Shown here piece after piece: positions 7,184 through 9,950 of a stretch of 9,950 bases of DNA (its first letter is position 1; every line of letters begins with the position of its first letter). The stretch covers positions 1 to 9,950 of the forward strand of contig CALCVH010000145.1 in NCBI GenBank assembly GCA_937907585.1, written 5' to 3'. This DNA comes from an uncultured Bacillota bacterium. Lineage in GTDB: Bacteria > Bacillota_I > Bacilli_A > Izemoplasmatales > UBA1188. Position numbers and translations under genes: made by a program. The notes beneath the pieces were generated by a model. It was not told the origin of the DNA. It did not search any database and was given only the letters and a program-made list of their open reading frames with translations.

Positions 7184-8317
7184 ATGTATATTAAAAATAT
7201 TAAGATAGTTACTTTAAATAAAGTAATTGATAATGGTTATCTAGAAATAGATAATGGAATCATTAAAAAGGTAGTTGATCATCCATTTGATTTAAATGTA
7301 GATGCGATAGATGGCAATGGTAATATCGCATTCCCAGGATTTATTGATTGTCACATTCATGGATCTGATGCGGTTGACTTTATGTACGCCAATAAATCTG
7401 ATATGGTTAGAGCCGCTAACAGCTTATATCAAGAAGGTGTAACTTCATTCCTAGTCACAACTTTAACCAGTGATAAAGATTCATTAGTAAAAGTATCTGA
7501 AACAGTTAAAGATGCTAAAAAAGAAGCTAAAAATATATTAGGTATTCATTTAGAAGGTCCATATATTTCTTTAAAACATATTGGTGCACAAAATCCTGAC
7601 TTTGTAAGAAACCCAGATATTGAAGAATTAAAATTATTAATAGAAAAATCAGGAAATAATATCAAATATATTACGATGGCTCCTGAATTAGATAATTCCT
7701 TAGATTTTATAGATTTCTGTAAAGAAAAAGGAATTGTAACATCTGCGGGACATTCTGATGCATCATTCGAATGTGTTGAAGAAGCTATAAAACATGGATT
7801 AACCAATACAACTCATACGCATAACGCAATGAGCGGTCATCATCATAGAAAACCTGGCATTGTCACAGCGGCTATGTATTTTGATGAATTATATACTGAA
7901 ATGATATGCGATTTCATCCACGTATGTAAAAACGTTGTGAAAACATTCTATAAGATAGTTGGCCCAGATAGATTTATGATAGTTACTGATGCGCTATCTG
8001 CGAAACATTCTTCTTTAGATCATATCAAACTATTTGGATTAGATTGTGAAAGAAAGAATGGAGCTTTATATTTAACTAGTGGACCTTTAGCTGGTAGCTT
8101 ACTCTCAATGGATCAAGGGATGAGAAACCTTAAAGAAGCAACAAATTGTTCATTAATTGATCTTATGAAAGCGTCTAGCTATAACCAATCAAAGTCTCTT
8201 CATTTAAAAGATAGAGGTTTGATTGAAGAAGGAAGAATTGCGGATATTGTATTAATGGATAAAGACTTAAAAGTTAAAGAAGTATATAAATTAGGAGAAA
8301 GAGTATATCATGATTAA
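7184..8317 (+). CDS. nagA: N-acetylglucosamine-6-phosphate deacetylase
   Basis: The 377-residue amidohydrolase removes acetate from N-acetylglucosamine-6-phosphate to give glucosamine-6-phosphate, the first intracellular step after uptake of GlcNAc or recycling of cell wall. Motifs in order: PGFIDCHIHG with the H-x-H pair His57/His59, metal ligand Glu124 in HLEGPY, His190 in AGHSDAS, His211 in the THTHNAMSG block with the following HHHRKPG, His246 in DFIHV, the catalytic Asp269 in VTDALSA, and a C-terminal EGRIADIVLMD strand typical of the family. Length is normal (family ~380). It is cytoplasmic, with no signal peptide. The start is ATG, with AGAGG 8 nt upstream. It is followed with an 8-nt overlap by a ROK-like gene, an arrangement that suggests an amino-sugar operon. 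The usual partner nagB (deaminase) is not in this window. Confidence 0.96.
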   Translation: MYIKNIKIVTLNKVIDNGYLEIDNGIIKKVVDHPFDLNVDAIDGNGNIAFPGFIDCHIHGSDAVDFMYANKSDMVRAANSLYQEGVTSFLVTTLTSDKDSLVKVSETVKDAKKEAKNILGIHLEGPYISLKHIGAQNPDFVRNPDIEELKLLIEKSGNNIKYITMAPELDNSLDFIDFCKEKGIVTSAGHSDASFECVEEAIKHGLTNTTHTHNAMSGHHHRKPGIVTAAMYFDELYTEMICDFIHVCKNVVKTFYKIVGPDRFMIVTDALSAKHSSLDHIKLFGLDCERKNGALYLTSGPLAGSLLSMDQGMRNLKEATNCSLIDLMKASSYNQSKSLHLKDRGLIEEGRIADIVLMDKDLKVKEVYKLGERVYHD

Positions 8318-9698
8318 ACCATTACTAGAGCCTGAGTTCATCCCTGCGATAGTTGAACTGAGAAAATTTAATAACGACGTAAAGAAAGAAAAAGAAAAAA
8401 CACATTTAATAGTATGTGTTGAAAGAGATAATGGATTCATCTATAGAAGAGAATTTGACTGTTTTAAAGATGGAGTAGATGATGAAAGAAATATCTTTAT
8501 GGTTGAAAGAATCATCAAAACTATTTTATGGTTAGTAGGTGGATTTAAAATTTATATCGCTGGAAGTCATACAATCTATCAAAAAATTAAAGAATATTAT
8601 AGTGTAGGTGGCTTGAGAGATTTCGATAGAGATTTTATGTCCACAGTATATGAAAGACCATTTGAAGTAGTAGAAGTATCAAGTGATAGTGCTCCACAAG
8701 AAATTAAATCTAATGTTCAAGCTGGTGGATACTTAAAAGGAAAACGAATTGGATTTGATGCGGGTGGATCTGATAGAAAAGTCTCTGCGGTTGTGGATGG
8801 AGAGGTTATCTATTCAGAAGAAACTGTATGGTTCCCTAAACTTGAATCTGATCCTAAATACCATTTAGATGGAATCTATCAAGCATTTAAAACTGCAGTA
8901 GAAAAGATGGGTGGAGATGCGGATGCGATTGGCGTATCAAGTGCTGGAGTATATATTTCTAATAGACCAATGGTCGCATCGCTATTTATCAAAGTTCCTA
9001 AAGATGATAAAGAAAAACAAGAACAAGTTCATAATATCTACTTAACCGCAAGAGATATGTTAGAAAAAGAACTAGGCCACAAGATTCCAATAGTTGTTGC
9101 GAATGACGGTGATGTTACCGCATTAGCTGGCGCTATGGATTTAAAGGATAATGCGGTTTTAGGTATCGCAATGGGTACAAGTGAAGCTGTTGGATATGTT
9201 AATAAAGATGGAAACTTAAATGGTTGGTTATCAGAACTCGCATTTGTACCTGTAGATTTCAATAAGAATGCGATGGTAGATGAGTGGAGCGGAGACTTTG
9301 GTGTAGGATGTAAATACTTTAGCCAAGATGCGGTTATTAAACTCGCTCCAAGAGTTGGAATCAATTTTGATGAGAACTTATCATTGGCTGAAAAATTAAA
9401 ATATGTCCAAAAGTTAAACGCTGAAGGTCATGAAGGCGCAAACAAGATATTTGAAACAATAGGAGTTTATTTAGCTTACACTCTTGCGTATTATGCAGAA
9501 TTCTATGATATTAAACATGTATTGATATTAGGAAGAGTTACAAGCGGTAAAGGAGGAGATACTATTTTAGATACTTGTAAGAAGACTATCAAAATAGAAT
9601 TCCCTGAATATTCAAATATCAATATCGCAATGCCAAGCGAATATATGAGAAGAGTAGGCCAATCAATAGCGGCTGCGAGTCTTCCACAAACTGAATAG
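8310..9698 (+). CDS. ROK/ASKHA-type sugar kinase-like protein with N-terminal extra domain
   Basis: The 462-residue protein overlaps nagA by 8 nt and has AGGAGA (8293-8298) 11 nt before its ATG. Residues ~145-460 look like an actin-fold (ASKHA) sugar kinase of the ROK type. The phosphate-1 loop is GFDAGGSDRK (148-157), the position of the catalytic Asp is Asp266 in VANDGDVTALAG, the phosphate-2 loop is GIAMGTSEAVGY (285-296), and the adenosine-side loop is LILGRVTSGKGGD (405-417). The zinc motif C-x-C-G-x-x-G-C usual in ROK proteins is absent; a different block, DEWSGDFGVGCKYFSQ (324-339), is found instead. Residues 1-140 form an extra domain (a strand-rich VCVERDNG-FIYRREFD part, then WLVGGFKIYIAGS) unlike the DNA-binding domain of ROK repressors. 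I recall similar proteins in gut Bacillota, annotated only as ROK family. A kinase for GlcNAc or another amino sugar is inferred from nagA; the reaction is unproven. Confidence 0.8.
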   Translation: MIKPLLEPEFIPAIVELRKFNNDVKKEKEKTHLIVCVERDNGFIYRREFDCFKDGVDDERNIFMVERIIKTILWLVGGFKIYIAGSHTIYQKIKEYYSVGGLRDFDRDFMSTVYERPFEVVEVSSDSAPQEIKSNVQAGGYLKGKRIGFDAGGSDRKVSAVVDGEVIYSEETVWFPKLESDPKYHLDGIYQAFKTAVEKMGGDADAIGVSSAGVYISNRPMVASLFIKVPKDDKEKQEQVHNIYLTARDMLEKELGHKIPIVVANDGDVTALAGAMDLKDNAVLGIAMGTSEAVGYVNKDGNLNGWLSELAFVPVDFNKNAMVDEWSGDFGVGCKYFSQDAVIKLAPRVGINFDENLSLAEKLKYVQKLNAEGHEGANKIFETIGVYLAYTLAYYAEFYDIKHVLILGRVTSGKGGDTILDTCKKTIKIEFPEYSNINIAMPSEYMRRVGQSIAAASLPQTE

Positions 9699-9703
9699 AA
9701 ATC

Positions 9704-9729
9704 TCCTACCTAGTGTAGGATTTTCTTTT
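9704..9729 (+). terminator. Intrinsic terminator of the nagA unit
   Basis: TCCTAC (9704-9709) pairs with GTAGGA (9715-9720) around a 5-nt loop and is followed by TTTTCTTTT (9721-9729). It begins 5 nt after the TAG stop of the ROK-like gene. The stem is short (6 bp) but the T-tract and position are right. Confidence 0.75.
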
Positions 9730-9732
9730 ACT

Positions 9733-9881
9733 TATATATATATAAAAATATAAAAAAGAAATAAATAAAGAAAATAAAGAAAAAAGTAAGAGGAAAATAT
9801 ATTAATAATATCCAAAACAAGCCTAAATTTAGGTAAATTTGAGCAATTAAAATAATTTTGAATTTTTTTAAAAATTAGTTG
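9733..9881. other. AT-rich non-coding spacer with short repeats
   Basis: This stretch holds no open frame with a start and ribosome binding site on either strand. It contains (TA)6 at 9733-9744, an A/G/T-only tract with almost no C up to about 9810, a 12-bp palindrome CCTAAATTTAGG (9822-9833), and a tandem 10-bp repeat TAAATTTAGG/TAAATTTGAG (9824-9843, 8 of 10 identical). It may carry upstream promoter (UP-element-like) A/T tracts for the promoter at 9882, but nothing more specific is supported. Confidence 0.5.
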
Positions 9882-9910
9882 TTGACTTTATTATAAACAA
9901 ATGGTATTAT
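9882..9910 (+). promoter_or_regulatory. Sigma-A type promoter with an operator-like spacer, for a gene beyond the window
   Basis: TTGACT (9882-9887), a 17-nt spacer and TATTAT (9905-9910) form the best promoter in the window, preceded by A/T tracts. The spacer contains TATAAACAAAT (9892-9902), which matches the right half and centre of the palindrome at 1942-1961. RNA would start near 9917. The gene it drives lies past the right edge. Confidence 0.75.
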
Positions 9911-9916
9911 ATTAAA

Positions 9917-9950
9917 GCACGCGAAAAATGACGTGCAAACTATGAAATAG
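9917..9950 (+). promoter_or_regulatory. Start of a structured leader RNA, cut by the window edge
   Basis: Directly at the predicted RNA start, GCACG (9917-9921) can pair with CGTGC (9932-9936) around a 10-nt loop. This is followed by GCAAAC and a small CTAT-GAA-ATAG hairpin (9940-9950). No coding start is usable: ATG at 9928 gives only five codons and ATG at 9942 two. A G+C-rich stem in such AT-rich DNA suggests a regulatory leader. Its class cannot be set from this fragment. Confidence 0.4.

Noticed and set aside
7546..7806. 86-codon open frame on the minus strand inside nagA
   Set aside because: It is antisense to conserved nagA motifs (HLEGPY, GHSDAS) and is explained by low stop frequency opposite coding sequence.
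9038..9364. 108-codon open frame on the minus strand inside the ROK-like gene
   Set aside because: It is antisense to the conserved kinase loops, its composition is that of a reverse-complement artefact, and it has no promoter or plausible neighbour on that strand.
9733..9843. CRISPR array or replication origin in the AT-rich spacer
   Set aside because: The repeats are only two 10-bp copies and a (TA)6 run. There are no regularly spaced repeats with unique spacers, no DnaA-box cluster and no nearby replication genes.
1..9950. Mycoplasma-type code (TGA = Trp)
   Set aside because: The glucosidase-Nudix gene ends in TGA in the ATGA overlap with exoA, and the tryptophans I checked are TGG.
9928..9950. 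Small peptide starting at ATG 9928 or ATG 9942
   Set aside because: The first reads five codons to TGA and the second two codons to TAG; neither has a ribosome site.

Overview
The window is AT-rich DNA (roughly 30% G+C by eye) from a bacterium of the Bacillota/Mycoplasmatota type. The signs are A/T-rich codons, strong AGG-type ribosome binding sites, TATAAT promoters, short U-tailed terminators and a lipobox lipoprotein. TGA is used as a stop (the glucosidase gene ends in TGA) and tryptophans are TGG, so this is translation table 11, not the Mycoplasma code. A Bacilli lineage near the Mollicutes (Erysipelotrichales, Izemoplasma or RF39-like) fits, but that placement is inference.

Layout. On the minus strand, positions 1-1909 hold a class C beta-lactamase-fold serine hydrolase, followed after a 1-nt gap by a small unknown gene that runs off the left edge. 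A 92-bp divergent promoter region (1910-2001) carries a perfect 20-bp palindrome and fires the other way into a tight three-gene unit: (i) a GH13 oligo-1,6-glucosidase fused in frame to a C-terminal Nudix hydrolase, (ii) an ExoA/ExoIII-type AP endonuclease overlapping it by 4 nt (ATGA), and (iii) a surface lipoprotein with about five fibronectin-III-like repeats and a C-terminal transglutaminase-like Cys-His-Asp domain. That unit ends in a strong hairpin terminator (about 7130-7181). Its loop contains the -10 box, and its right arm contains the ribosome binding site, of the next gene. The next unit is nagA (N-acetylglucosamine-6-phosphate deacetylase), overlapped by 8 nt by an uncharacterised ROK/ASKHA-type sugar-kinase-like gene, then a short terminator. 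The last 250 bases are non-coding. They contain an AT-rich spacer, a good TTGACT-17-TATTAT promoter whose spacer repeats most of the palindrome seen at 1942-1961, and the start of a structured leader cut by the window edge.

How the genes fit together. The glucosidase (isomaltose-type alpha-1,6 linkages), nagA and the ROK-like protein point to carbohydrate and amino-sugar use. The lipoprotein and serine hydrolase may act on cell-surface or cell-wall material. The AP endonuclease and Nudix domain are housekeeping or repair functions that share a transcript with the glucosidase. I see no CRISPR, transposon, phage module, rRNA or tRNA. The most unusual items are the GH13-Nudix fusion, the terminator/promoter/RBS overlap before nagA, the shared palindromic operator-like site, the ROK-like protein with its own N-terminal domain, and a strong excess of GCG/CGC in an otherwise AT-rich sequence.
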